38,689 nt of DNA, from positions 1 to 38,689 of the forward strand of contig JAEZRP010000052.1 in the NCBI GenBank assembly GCA_023444095.1, written 5' to 3'. Under the pieces are notes generated by a model. That model saw only the letters and a list, made by a program, of their open reading frames with translations, made no database searches and was not told the origin of the DNA. Origin of the DNA: Bacillota bacterium (GTDB lineage: Bacteria > Bacillota > Clostridia > Christensenellales > Aristaeellaceae). Positions 23,220 through 31,381 of this stretch are shown here, in pieces (position 1 is the stretch's first letter; every line of letters begins with the position of its first letter). The position numbers and the translations under genes were made by a program.

Positions 23220-24647
23220 ATGCCCTTTTTGAGCTTTGCCGACGACGCGGCGATGTACGATTCGACGGCGTTCGACAATATGTTCCTGATCGAATACCTG
23301 CCGCTTGCGCCGGAGGCGTACCTGAAGGTGTACCTGTACGCGCGCATGCTCACGCTGCATCCCGAAATGGGCGGGATGGAGGAGCTTTCGCGCGCCCTCA
23401 GGCTCTCGAAGGAGGACATCGCGGGCGCGTTTTCGTACTGGGAGCGGATGGGCCTCGTGGAGCGCATGACCGACAATCCCCCGACGTACAAATTTTTGCC
23501 CGTGCGCGGCGGCTGCGACACCGCCATGGAACGGGATTACTATCAATACCGCGATTTCAACGCGGACATTCAGAGACTGTTCGGCGCGGAGCCGGTCAAT
23601 CCCGCGAGCTACGCGCTCGCGAACGACTGGCTGAACGTGCTGGGCTTTTCGCAGGATGCCGTTCTCGCGCTCCTCCGGGGCGAGATCGCACGCTCGCACG
23701 CGAAGAAGATCGATCCCGCGCGCATCTGCAAGGCCGCCGACAGGCGCGTGGCGAAGCTGGCCGACGCGGGCATCACGGATGCGGAGGGCGTGGAGCGCGA
23801 GTATCAGAAGGACGAGCGCGTGGACAGCGCCGCGCAGGAGGTCGCGAAGCGCTTCGGCCTCAGGCGCAGGCCCACGGAGCCGGAGCTCTCGCTCGTGGCC
23901 AAGTGGTTGCGCGAGTGGGATTACACGGTGGACGACATCCTGGCCGCCACGCAGGAGACGACAAAGGCGCAGAACCCCTCGTTCGGATACGTCGACGCGA
24001 TCCTCAAAAACAGGCGCGTCGAGACGGGCGCTTTTTCCGGCATGAAGGCGGTGTTCTCGCACCTCGGCGCGCGCGGCATGCCCACGCCCGAGCAGCTCAA
24101 ATGGTACGACGCGCGGCTCGCGGAGGGCTTCGAGCCCGGCACGATCGAGCTCGCCGCCATGCAGCAGGCGCGCAAGAATAATTCCTCCTTCGAGGGGCTC
24201 GACTTCCTCGTTTCCATGTGGCGCGAGCGCGGGCTCTTCCGGCGCGCGGCGGCGGAGGTCTACGTGACCCGGAATCGCGCGCTCCTGAACGAGTTTACCG
24301 CCATTTTGCGGTCCGCGGGCATCGAAAAGCGCCCGACGGAGGACGACATCGCGGCGTTTTCCGGGTGGAAGGAAGCGCTGCCGGACGACCTCATCGCCCT
24401 TGCCGCGGCGCGGGCGAAGGGGAAAAGCTACCCCGTCTCCTATATGTGCAGGCAGATCGAACGCTGGCTTGCGGCGGGGATTACGACCAGGGCCGCCGCC
24501 GAGGCGCAGGAGGAAAAGAGTGCGCCCGAAAAAAAGCAGAACCCCGCGCTCGACTACGAGCAGCGGGCGTACAGGGACGAGGACTTCGACGACAGCTATT
24601 ACATGGACTCGGCGCGCAAATTGATGGACGGGGGTGACGCCTCATGA
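23220..24647 (+). CDS. DnaD-domain replication restart protein with repeated C-terminal domains
   Basis: A 475-residue protein. Residues 1-100 form the DnaD-type winged helix (PLAPEAYLKVYLYARML, LSKEDIAGAFSYWERMGLVE). A DnaB_2/DDBH2 unit is at about 222-268 (VAKWLREWDYTVDDILAA, then SFGYVDAILKNR). Two more units of similar helical pattern follow at about 288-340 (FEGLDFLVSMWRERGLF) and 372-421 (VSYMCRQIERWLAAGI), so the protein is longer than B. subtilis DnaD (about 230). DnaD proteins remodel DNA and help load helicase during initiation and restart. ATG 23220 follows GGGGGA at 6 nt. The stop overlaps the DnaC-like gene, its functional partner. Confidence 0.85.
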   Translation: MPFLSFADDAAMYDSTAFDNMFLIEYLPLAPEAYLKVYLYARMLTLHPEMGGMEELSRALRLSKEDIAGAFSYWERMGLVERMTDNPPTYKFLPVRGGCDTAMERDYYQYRDFNADIQRLFGAEPVNPASYALANDWLNVLGFSQDAVLALLRGEIARSHAKKIDPARICKAADRRVAKLADAGITDAEGVEREYQKDERVDSAAQEVAKRFGLRRRPTEPELSLVAKWLREWDYTVDDILAATQETTKAQNPSFGYVDAILKNRRVETGAFSGMKAVFSHLGARGMPTPEQLKWYDARLAEGFEPGTIELAAMQQARKNNSSFEGLDFLVSMWRERGLFRRAAAEVYVTRNRALLNEFTAILRSAGIEKRPTEDDIAAFSGWKEALPDDLIALAAARAKGKSYPVSYMCRQIERWLAAGITTRAAAEAQEEKSAPEKKQNPALDYEQRAYRDEDFDDSYYMDSARKLMDGGDAS

Positions 24648-25627
24648 CCCGCGAGGAGCACATCCGGGAACTGATGGCCGAGTATTCCGCGCGCCGGGGC
24701 CGCGACCGCGCCGATGCGGACGAGCGGCTGCGCGACGCGATTGCGCGCGACCCGGAAATCGGCGTTTTTCGCGCGCGCGCGGCGGGGCTGGTGACGGAGG
24801 CCATGCGCGCGTTCGTGGATACGCAGGACGCCGAAATGAGGCGCGCGATCGCGGAAAAGATGCGCGCGGACGGACTTCAAAACAACCGGACTCTGCGCGA
24901 GCGGCTGCGCGCGCTGGGCCTTCCCGACGATTACCTCGACGAGAGGTACCACTGCCCCATCTGCCGCGACACCGGCTACACGGACGAGTTTCCGGCGCGC
25001 TTCTGCTCCTGCTTCGAGCGTGCGCTGCGGCTCCGGCAGTTTGAGGACGGCACCATGGCGGGGATCGAGGAGCAGAACTTCCGTACGTTCGATTCCGAGC
25101 TTGTGCGGCGTGCGAATCCCGAGCCGGAGGCGGCGGAAAAGATCATCGGCGCGCGCGTGTACTGCGAGGGGTACGCCGACAGGTTCCCCCACAACGAGCG
25201 GGAGAACATCGTATTTACCGGCCCGGGCGGGGTGGGGAAGACATTTCTTCTGAACGCCGTGTTCGCGCGGGTCGTGGAGCGCGGCCACTCGGGCATCCGC
25301 GTGACGGCCTACCGCATGCTCGAGGCGATGCGCAAAAAGCACATGGGCTCGGAGGCGGACGCCGAGAGCTTCGAGGCGATGATCGCCGCGCCGATCCTCC
25401 TGATCGACGACCTCGGCACCGAGCCGATGCTCCGCAACGTCACCGTCGAGTACCTGTTTACCCTTCTCAACGAGCGCTGCGCCCAGCGCCTGCATACCGT
25501 GATCGCGACGAACCTCTCGCCCAACCAGATCAAGGAGCGGTATGGCGAGCGCGTCGCCTCCCGGCTTCTGGATACCTCGCGCTGCGCGCTCATCGCCATG
25601 CGCGGAAAGGATTTGAGGCTCAAGTGA
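24644..25627 (+). CDS. dnaC: DnaC/DnaI-like helicase loader ATPase
   Basis: A 327-residue AAA+ protein. The N-terminal 100 residues are helical (helicase-binding in DnaI). A zinc site follows with C104-PI-C107 and C121-S-C123. The ATPase core has Walker A GPGGVGKT at 193-200, Walker B LLIDDLG with D255-D256, sensor-1 VIATNLS and an arginine-finger region VASRLLDTSR. It would load the replicative helicase at origins and stalled forks together with DnaD. Starts by ATGA overlap with dnaD and ends by GTGA overlap with the next gene, so the group is tightly coupled. The symbol follows the family name; dnaI would be the Bacillus equivalent. Confidence 0.9.
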   Translation: MTREEHIRELMAEYSARRGRDRADADERLRDAIARDPEIGVFRARAAGLVTEAMRAFVDTQDAEMRRAIAEKMRADGLQNNRTLRERLRALGLPDDYLDERYHCPICRDTGYTDEFPARFCSCFERALRLRQFEDGTMAGIEEQNFRTFDSELVRRANPEPEAAEKIIGARVYCEGYADRFPHNERENIVFTGPGGVGKTFLLNAVFARVVERGHSGIRVTAYRMLEAMRKKHMGSEADAESFEAMIAAPILLIDDLGTEPMLRNVTVEYLFTLLNERCAQRLHTVIATNLSPNQIKERYGERVASRLLDTSRCALIAMRGKDLRLK

Positions 25628-26136
25628 ACGACGTTTCCCGCACCGTGCTTTCCAAACTGAATGGAATGGGCATCAGCGCGCCCTTCGTCGAGCATCCGCC
25701 CGCGCACACGATGGAGGATTGCCGCGCGGCGGAGGCCGCGCTCCGTGCCGTGATCCCGAAAAACATATTCCTCACCCCGCGCAACAGGAGCGCGTTTTAT
25801 CTCCTGATCGCGCGGCCCGATGCGCGCTTCCGGACGGCGGATCTCTCAAAGCAGCTTGGCGTCTCGCGGCTGAGCTTCGCTCCCGAGGAGGACCTTCTTC
25901 GCATGCTGAACACCTACCCCGGCGCGATCACGCCCATGGGGCTCCTGTTCGACGAGGCCCGCGCGGTGAACGTGGTAATTGATTCCGCGCTCAGGGACGT
26001 GCCGCTGCTTGCCTTCCACCCCTGCGACAACGAGGCCTCGCTCGCCATGACAAACGCCGACTTCTTCGGGAGATTCCTCCCGGCGCTAGGCTATGAGCCC
26101 GCGTATGTAGAAATCCATGACTTTATTGAAGATTAA
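25624..26136 (+). CDS. YbaK/ProX-like aminoacyl-tRNA deacylase, GTG start
   Basis: A 170-residue YbaK/EbsC-fold protein of the free-standing prolyl-tRNA editing type (PrdX/ProXp-ala). Family features are the N-terminal VEHPPAHTMEDCRAAEAAL, the segment KNIFLTPRNRSAFYLLIA, GAITPMGLLFD (the G-x-x-T/S-P loop at the active site) and LLAFHPCDNEASLAM near the end. It hydrolyses mischarged Ala- or Cys-tRNA in trans. GTG 25624 overlaps the stop of the DnaC-like gene as GTGA; no ATG near the N-terminus gives a complete fold. It overlaps the following gene by 20 nt. Confidence 0.87.
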   Translation: MNDVSRTVLSKLNGMGISAPFVEHPPAHTMEDCRAAEAALRAVIPKNIFLTPRNRSAFYLLIARPDARFRTADLSKQLGVSRLSFAPEEDLLRMLNTYPGAITPMGLLFDEARAVNVVIDSALRDVPLLAFHPCDNEASLAMTNADFFGRFLPALGYEPAYVEIHDFIED

Positions 26137-27256
26137 GGCGCTTCTGCTGGCCGCGCTCGCCCTGTTCATCGCCTGCGCGGGGTTCGCGGAGGAGATGCCG
26201 GAGGTCGAGGACGTCTCTCTCCCTGTGGCGCACATCCGCGCGGTGGGCGACCTCATGATGCATGACAAGCAGCTCGTCATCGCGCGCCAATCGGACGGGA
26301 CGTACGACTTCCATCCGCAGTATTCTCTCGTCACCGACTCGCTTTCGGCGGCTGACTACACCATGGCGAACCTCGAGACGACCGTCGGCATGTATAGCGG
26401 TCAGGCTTACTCGGGCTACCCGCGCTTCAACGCGCCGGAGTCGCTTCTCGAGGCGATCGGGGATTCCGGCATTGACTTTCTGACGCTCGCGAACAACCAC
26501 ATGCTCGATCGCTACTTTGACGGCCTCAAACAGACGGTGGACAACGTGGAGGCGCACGGATTCGATTTCGGCGGCGCTTACCGCACGCCGGAAGAGTACG
26601 AGGCGCCGACGGTCGTCGAGGTAAACGGCATCAGGATCGGCGTTCTGTGTTACACCGCGCACGCCAACGATATGGAAAGATGGTGCGATCCGGACGCAGC
26701 CATCTACGGCCTCCGCTACCTTTACACCGCCGACTTTGCCGCGGACGTGCGGGCCGCGAAGGACGCGGATGCGGAGTATATCATCGCCATGCCCCACTGG
26801 GGCACCGAGTACATGCGGTACCCCGACCAGATCGTGCGCGACACCGCGAAGGAGATGATCGCGGCGGGCGTTGATCTCATCCTTGGGAGCCACCCCCACA
26901 TGGTGCAGCCCATCGAGTTCGTGACCGTTCAGACGGACGCGGGGGAGAGGACAGGACTTGTGGCGTGGTCGCTGGGCAACTTCATCAGCAACATGAAGCT
27001 CCAATACACGGACTCGGGCATCATCCTCGATTTCACGCTCCGAAGGCTCGACGACGGTACCATTTCTCTTACGGACGTCGGGTATGTGCCCATCTACTGC
27101 TGGCGGCAGGACGATAGGATCCGCGCGCTTCCGTCCGGCGAATATCTCGATGAGAAGCCGGAAGGCATGGGCGATTCGACGTATCGCCGCATGAAGGCAT
27201 CCTACGACGAGCTTGTGAAGCTCATCGGCGACGGTTTTCCCGCCCTCGACAAGTAG
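26117..27256 (+). CDS. CapA-family (PGA_cap) exported metallophosphatase-like protein
   Basis: A 379-residue protein with an N-terminal signal sequence (KIKALLLAALALFIAC, possible cleavage after GFA at about 24). The CapA fold is seen from RAVGDLMMHD near 41 through TMANLETTVG, LANNHMLDRYFDGL, AMPHWGTEY and ILGSHPHMVQPIEF, the calcineurin-like metal-binding motifs. CapA proteins take part in poly-gamma-glutamate capsule formation; many homologues lack CapBC and have no proven role. No capB or capC is nearby, so an envelope hydrolase or anchoring role is as likely. It starts 20 nt inside the ProX gene and ends the dnaD operon; no clear terminator follows. Confidence 0.87.
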   Translation: MTLLKIKALLLAALALFIACAGFAEEMPEVEDVSLPVAHIRAVGDLMMHDKQLVIARQSDGTYDFHPQYSLVTDSLSAADYTMANLETTVGMYSGQAYSGYPRFNAPESLLEAIGDSGIDFLTLANNHMLDRYFDGLKQTVDNVEAHGFDFGGAYRTPEEYEAPTVVEVNGIRIGVLCYTAHANDMERWCDPDAAIYGLRYLYTADFAADVRAAKDADAEYIIAMPHWGTEYMRYPDQIVRDTAKEMIAAGVDLILGSHPHMVQPIEFVTVQTDAGERTGLVAWSLGNFISNMKLQYTDSGIILDFTLRRLDDGTISLTDVGYVPIYCWRQDDRIRALPSGEYLDEKPEGMGDSTYRRMKASYDELVKLIGDGFPALDK

Positions 27257-27261
27257 CACGT

Positions 27262-27318
27262 TAAATTCTATCGATTTAGTAGGAATTTATTGACGCGCCG
27301 TTTCCGGCGCGTTATAAT
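27262..27318 (+). promoter_or_regulatory. Strong iscR promoter with two nested inverted repeats
   Basis: TTGACG (27290-27295), a 17-nt spacer and TATAAT (27313-27318). The spacer is itself a palindrome, ACGCGCCG/CGGCGCGT (27293-27300 with 27305-27312). Directly upstream of the -35 box lies TAAATTC/GAATTTA (27262-27268 with 27283-27289). Either could be the site for IscR autoregulation. Confidence 0.82.
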
Positions 27319-27363
27319 ATGTCTGAAAGGGTAGTTAATTGATCGGAATTGAGGTGATGCCAC

Positions 27364-27789
27364 ATGAAGCTTTCGACGCGCGGAAGATATGGAATCCACG
27401 CGATGTACGAGCTCGCCCTCGAATATGGCGGCGCGCCCGTTTCCATCAAGACCATCGCCGAGCGGCGGGACATTCCCGAGGCGTACCTTGAGCAGATTTT
27501 CGCCATGCTCCGCAAGGACGATCTGGTGACCGGCGTGCGCGGCGCGCAGGGCGGTTATATGCTGGCGCGCCCGCCGGCCGAGATTCGGGTGGGGGATTTG
27601 CTCCGCTCTCTCGAGGGCGGCCTGCGGCTGGTGGACTGCCTGGAGGATGAGATGTGCACGCACGCGTGCGAGTGTCCCTCGCGAATGGTCTGGAAGAAAA
27701 TCAACGACGGATTGACGGATATCGTCGATTCGATTACACTTCAGGATATGCTGAAGGATGACGGGCGCCCCATGGCGCAGGGGGAGTAG
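27364..27789 (+). CDS. iscR: Rrf2-family Fe-S cluster regulator (IscR)
   Basis: A 141-residue winged-helix repressor of normal Rrf2 length. The DNA-binding part reads MKLSTRGRYGIHAMYELAL, then IAERRDIPEAYLEQIF, and the wing VRGAQGGYMLARPP. Four cysteines follow: C92, C98, C102 and C104; three of these positions (92, 98, 104) are those that hold the [2Fe-2S] cluster in E. coli IscR. Residue 107 is Arg, not the E. coli His ligand, so C102 may replace it. It leads iscS and iscU (2 nt to iscS), so it likely represses this operon according to Fe-S supply. GAGGTG precedes ATG 27364. Confidence 0.92.
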   Translation: MKLSTRGRYGIHAMYELALEYGGAPVSIKTIAERRDIPEAYLEQIFAMLRKDDLVTGVRGAQGGYMLARPPAEIRVGDLLRSLEGGLRLVDCLEDEMCTHACECPSRMVWKKINDGLTDIVDSITLQDMLKDDGRPMAQGE

Positions 27790-27791
27790 GC

Positions 27792-28964
27792 ATGAACAGA
27801 ATCTACATGGACAACGCGGCGACGACGCGGGTGACAAGGCCCGTTCTGGAGGCGATGCTGCCCTATCTTGGTGAAATCTACGGAAATCCGTCCTCGATCC
27901 ACTCCTTCGGCCGCGAGGCGCGCAAGGTGGTGGAGGCCGCGCGCAGGCAGGTGGCGGATGTCATCGGCGCGAGCGCGAGCGAGGTCTATTTCACCGGCTG
28001 CGGCACGGAGGCCGACAACTGGGCGATCCGCGGCGCGGCGTACGCGCGGCGCGCGAAGGGACGGCACATCATCACGAGCGCCATCGAGCACCACGCGGTC
28101 CTGCACACCTGCATGCAACTCGAGAAGGAGGGATTCGAGGTCACATTCCTGCCGGTTGACGGGGAAGGCTTCGTGAGTCCCGACGACCTCGAGAAGGCGA
28201 TCCGGCCCGACACAACGCTTGTCACCATCATGGCGGCGAACAACGAGATCGGGACCGTGGAGCCGATCGAGGAGCTTGCCAAGATTGCGCGCGCGCGGGG
28301 GGTGCTGTTCCATACAGACGCCGTGCAGGCCATCGGCTCGATCCGATTCGACGTTCACAAAATGGGCATCGACATGCTCTCGCTCTCCGGCCACAAGTTC
28401 CACGCGCCCAAGGGCGTCGGCGCGCTCTACGTTCGCTCCGGCGTCAAGATTGAAAGGCTCATGAACGGCGGCGCGCAGGAGCGCGACCGGCGGCCCGGCA
28501 CCGAGAACCTCGCGGGCATCGTGGGGCTCGGGAAGGCCATCGAGCTCGCGAACGCGGGCCTCGAAAGCCACAACGAATATCTCGTGCGGCTGCGCGATCA
28601 CCTGATCGACCGGATCCTGGCCGAGATTCCCCATACGCGCCTGAACGGCGCGCGCGAAAACCGGCTGCCGAACAACGTGAACATCTCGTTCCAGTACATC
28701 GAGGGCGAGGCGCTTTTGCTCTCGCTGGACCTCAGGGGCATCGCGGGCTCGTCCGGCTCAGCTTGCACCTCGGGCTCCCTCGATCCCTCGCACGTGCTTC
28801 TGGCCATCGGGCTTCCGCACGAGATTGCGCACGGCTCTCTCCGGCTCTCGCTCAGCGAGGAGAATACCGTCGAGGAGTGCGACTATGTGGTCGACGCCCT
28901 GAAAGAAATTGTACAAAAACTGCGCGACATGTCGCCCATGTACGCGGACGCATTCGCGAAATGA
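27792..28964 (+). CDS. iscS: Cysteine desulfurase (IscS/NifS)
   Basis: A 390-residue PLP enzyme that takes sulfur from cysteine and passes it as a persulfide to IscU and tRNA-modifying enzymes. The N-terminus YMDNAATTRVTRPVLEAM is diagnostic. PLP binding is shown by SAIEHHAVL, HTDAVQAIG and LSGHKFHAPKG with Lys202. The mobile loop SSGSACTSGS carries the catalytic Cys325. Length and motifs fit the group I desulfurases, which lack the SufS insertion. It lies 2 nt after iscR and 14 nt before iscU, forming the core assembly operon. Confidence 0.95.
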   Translation: MNRIYMDNAATTRVTRPVLEAMLPYLGEIYGNPSSIHSFGREARKVVEAARRQVADVIGASASEVYFTGCGTEADNWAIRGAAYARRAKGRHIITSAIEHHAVLHTCMQLEKEGFEVTFLPVDGEGFVSPDDLEKAIRPDTTLVTIMAANNEIGTVEPIEELAKIARARGVLFHTDAVQAIGSIRFDVHKMGIDMLSLSGHKFHAPKGVGALYVRSGVKIERLMNGGAQERDRRPGTENLAGIVGLGKAIELANAGLESHNEYLVRLRDHLIDRILAEIPHTRLNGARENRLPNNVNISFQYIEGEALLLSLDLRGIAGSSGSACTSGSLDPSHVLLAIGLPHEIAHGSLRLSLSEENTVEECDYVVDALKEIVQKLRDMSPMYADAFAK

Positions 28965-28978
28965 AGGGAGAAATTCAT

Positions 28979-29374
28979 ATGTACACCGAGCAGGTCATGG
29001 ACCACTTCATGAATCCCAGAAACGTCGGTGAGATCGAGGACGCGAGTGGCGTCGGCACTGTCGGCAACGCGAAGTGCGGAGACATCATGCGGATGTTCAT
29101 CAAGGTGGAAGACGACAGGATCGTGGACGTCAAGTTCAAGACCTTCGGCTGCGGCGCGGCCATCGCGACCAGCTCCAAGGCGACCGAAATGGTGAAGGGA
29201 CTGACGATCGACGAGGCGCTCCAGGTGACCAACAAGATGGTGGCCGAGTCGCTCGGCGGGCTCCCGGCGGTGAAGCTGCACTGCTCGGTGCTCGCGGAGG
29301 AGGCGCTGCACGCCGCCATTCAGGATTACAAGGAGAAGCATGCCGGAAAGGAAAGTGATAAAGCCGCCGTATGA
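28979..29374 (+). CDS. iscU: Fe-S cluster scaffold protein IscU (NifU-like)
   Basis: A 131-residue scaffold on which IscS builds [2Fe-2S] clusters. The three ligand cysteines are all present: C33 in GNAKCGD, C58 in FGCGAA and C102 in LHCSVLAEEAL; the conserved D35 is also there. No LPPVK motif for HscA is visible (GGLPAVKLHC takes its place), and no hscA, hscB or fdx follows, as usual in Clostridia. ATG 28979 has GGGAG 7 nt upstream; a longer frame to 28763 runs inside iscS. Its TGA overlaps the hflX ATG. Confidence 0.95.
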   Translation: MYTEQVMDHFMNPRNVGEIEDASGVGTVGNAKCGDIMRMFIKVEDDRIVDVKFKTFGCGAAIATSSKATEMVKGLTIDEALQVTNKMVAESLGGLPAVKLHCSVLAEEALHAAIQDYKEKHAGKESDKAAV

Positions 29375-31128
29375 TACACGGTAATATAGAGGGAATTCGC
29401 GAAAGCACGCTGAACGAGCTTGAAAGGCTCTATACCACGGAATTTCAAAGGGACGAGTTTCTCCCGGACAGGCTTTTGGGTCTGCTCGTCCGGTACACCC
29501 AGGCGATCAACAGGGAGATCCTGGTGTACCTCAGCCGGGAAGGCGAGGTGCTTGAGATCGCCATCGGTTCCATCTCGTCCATCGATCTGCCCGAACTGCA
29601 CCTGCGTCGAAATACCGACAGGCTTTCGGGCTTTCGGTGCATCCATACACATCCCGGCGGGGACGCGCGGCTCTCGGATGTGGACCTTCAGGCGCTGAGG
29701 CTTCTGCGCTTTGACGCCATGTGCTCCGTGGGCGTCGACGATCAGCGCGCCACCGGCATCGCCGCCGCGTTCCTGGGCGAAATGGAGTACGGCAAGCTCT
29801 CCGTCGAGATCCTTGGGCCAGTGAAGCCCGGGCGCATTCCGCAGCAGCTCTGGATGCGCGAGATCGAGCTTTCCGAGGAGCGCGTCAAAAAGGCGATCGC
29901 CGAGGGTGGGCTCACCGAGGCCGCGGAGAAGGCGATCCTCATTTCGACCGATTCCGAGACATCGCTCGACGAGCTCGCGAGCCTCGCGGACACGGCGGGC
30001 GCGCTCGTCATGGCGCGGGTTCTCCAGAAGCGGCTGAAGCCAGACGCCGCCACCTTCATCGGCTCCGGCAAGGCGGAGGAGCTCTCGCTCACCTGCCAGG
30101 CGATTGGGATCGACCTCGCCATCGTCGATGACGAGCTGACGGGAGCGCAGCAGAAGAACCTCGAGGCCGCGCTCGGCGTGCGCGTGATCGACCGGACGGC
30201 GCTGATTCTCGACATTTTCGCGCAGCGCGCGCAGTCCGCGGAGGGAAAACTCCAGGTCGAGCTCGCGCAGATGAAGTACCGCCTCCCGCGCCTGATGGGG
30301 CTGGGCGGCGAGCTCTCGCGCCTTGGCGGCGGCATCGGCACGCGCGGTCCGGGCGAGTCCCAGCTCGAGACAGATCGGCGCAGGATCCGGCGGCGGATCG
30401 ACGATCTGCGGGCCGAGATCGAGCTTGTCAAAAAGCAGCGGGATCTGAGGCGCTCGCGCCGCGAGAAGCAGGAGCAGGTGGTTGTGGCGCTCGTGGGCTA
30501 CACGAACGCGGGCAAGTCGACCCTCCTCAATGCGCTCTCCGGCTCCGACGTGCTCGTCGAAGATAAGCTCTTCGCGACGCTCGACCCCGTGATGCGCCAG
30601 ATCGAACTCCCCGAAAACCGGCGCTGCATGCTCGTCGACACGGTCGGGTTCATCCGAAAGCTCCCGCACCAACTCATCGAAGCGTTCCAGTCCACCCTCG
30701 AGGAGGCCGTACACGCGGATCTGATCGTCGTGGTGTCGGACGCCTCCTCGCCCTTCTACCGTGAGCAGCGCGCGACGGTTCAGGAGGTGCTCGACCAGCT
30801 CGGCGCGGGCGGGAAACCTGTCATCGAGGCGCTCAACAAGGCCGACCGGCTGCCGCCGGACGCGCGCATCGACCCGCCGGACGCCATCCTCATTTCCGCC
30901 ATGGACGGCATCGGGCTCGACCGGCTCAAGGCCGCGATCTCGAATCGCATCGCCACGCTCCGCCACCGGGTTTCCCTCACCATTCCCTACGACAAGGGCG
31001 CGGTGCTCTCGCTCATCCACGCGCGCGGGCAGGTCGAGGGAGAGGAATACACGGACTCCGGCACGCTCGTCACCTGCATGCTCGATTCCGCGCTCTACCA
31101 GAGGGTGCTCAAGCAGCTCGAGGGGTGA
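29371..31128 (+). CDS. hflX: GTPase HflX with N-terminal JAMM-like extension
   Basis: A 585-residue ribosome-associated GTPase, longer than the roughly 420 of E. coli. The C-terminal two thirds are standard: HflX domain (FIGSGKAEEL, then GPGESQLETDRR), P-loop GYTNAGKS at 376-383, DTVGF switch II and NKAD. HflX splits stalled or stressed 70S ribosomes. Residues 1-160 are extra and contain H92-T-H94-P-x6-S102-xx-D105, the zinc-binding spacing of JAMM/MPN peptidases, with SREGEVLEIAIGS upstream supplying possible Glu residues. I believe this extension is common in clostridial HflX, but its role is not known to me. ATG 29371 overlaps the iscU stop, so HflX is translated with the Fe-S genes. Confidence 0.93.
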   Translation: MIHGNIEGIRESTLNELERLYTTEFQRDEFLPDRLLGLLVRYTQAINREILVYLSREGEVLEIAIGSISSIDLPELHLRRNTDRLSGFRCIHTHPGGDARLSDVDLQALRLLRFDAMCSVGVDDQRATGIAAAFLGEMEYGKLSVEILGPVKPGRIPQQLWMREIELSEERVKKAIAEGGLTEAAEKAILISTDSETSLDELASLADTAGALVMARVLQKRLKPDAATFIGSGKAEELSLTCQAIGIDLAIVDDELTGAQQKNLEAALGVRVIDRTALILDIFAQRAQSAEGKLQVELAQMKYRLPRLMGLGGELSRLGGGIGTRGPGESQLETDRRRIRRRIDDLRAEIELVKKQRDLRRSRREKQEQVVVALVGYTNAGKSTLLNALSGSDVLVEDKLFATLDPVMRQIELPENRRCMLVDTVGFIRKLPHQLIEAFQSTLEEAVHADLIVVVSDASSPFYREQRATVQEVLDQLGAGGKPVIEALNKADRLPPDARIDPPDAILISAMDGIGLDRLKAAISNRIATLRHRVSLTIPYDKGAVLSLIHARGQVEGEEYTDSGTLVTCMLDSALYQRVLKQLEG

Positions 31129-31129
31129 G

Positions 31130-31199
31130 GGCAGGGGAAACGAGGGCACGCCGGGAGCACGCGGGGGGCGCCGCACCGGCGTTTCAGCGTTCCCCTGCC
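31130..31199 (+). terminator. Long imperfect hairpin after hflX
   Basis: GGCAGGGGAA-CG (31130-31142, one extra A) pairs with CGTTCCCCTGCC (31188-31199), with an inner CGCCG/CGGCG pairing. There is no T run after it, so it may act as an mRNA 3' stabiliser or a weak terminator rather than a classical one. Confidence 0.45.
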
Positions 31200-31216
31200 A
31201 AACCCAAACTCGTTCG

Positions 31217-31245
31217 TTGACAAATGATTTCTCCGCGTGTATAAT
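31217..31245 (+). promoter_or_regulatory. Perfect consensus sigma-A promoter
   Basis: TTGACA (31217-31222), exactly 17 nt, then TATAAT (31240-31245). Both hexamers match the consensus completely. Such strength in front of a transporter gene suggests that control acts downstream, in the leader. Confidence 0.93.
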
Positions 31246-31310
31246 AAGCGCCAATGAGACTGTATGACGGCCATTCGAACTGTCAGACGGCGAACTGAAT
31301 GCCCGCGAAT

Positions 31311-31344
31311 GCGCTTCGCCTCGATGTTGGGGCGGGGCGCTTTT
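31311..31344 (+). terminator. Leader terminator (possible attenuator) before the AEC transporter
   Basis: A 12-bp stem with three G-U pairs joins 31311-31322 to 31329-31340 around loop GATGTT and is followed by TTTT. It lies about 60 nt after the predicted start site and 38 nt before the gene. GCGAA (31305-31309) can pair with TTCGC (31315-31319), which would break the terminator's left arm. Confidence 0.6.
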
Positions 31345-31381
31345 GATCGCAGGCATCCGGCATGGAGGTGCTTTCTTACAA

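Noticed and set aside
29326..31356. 676-codon open frame on the minus strand opposite hflX, and many other long antisense frames
   Set aside because: GC-rich coding DNA leaves the opposite strand open. Translations are rich in R, H, D and V with no motifs, and each mirrors a clear gene on the other strand.
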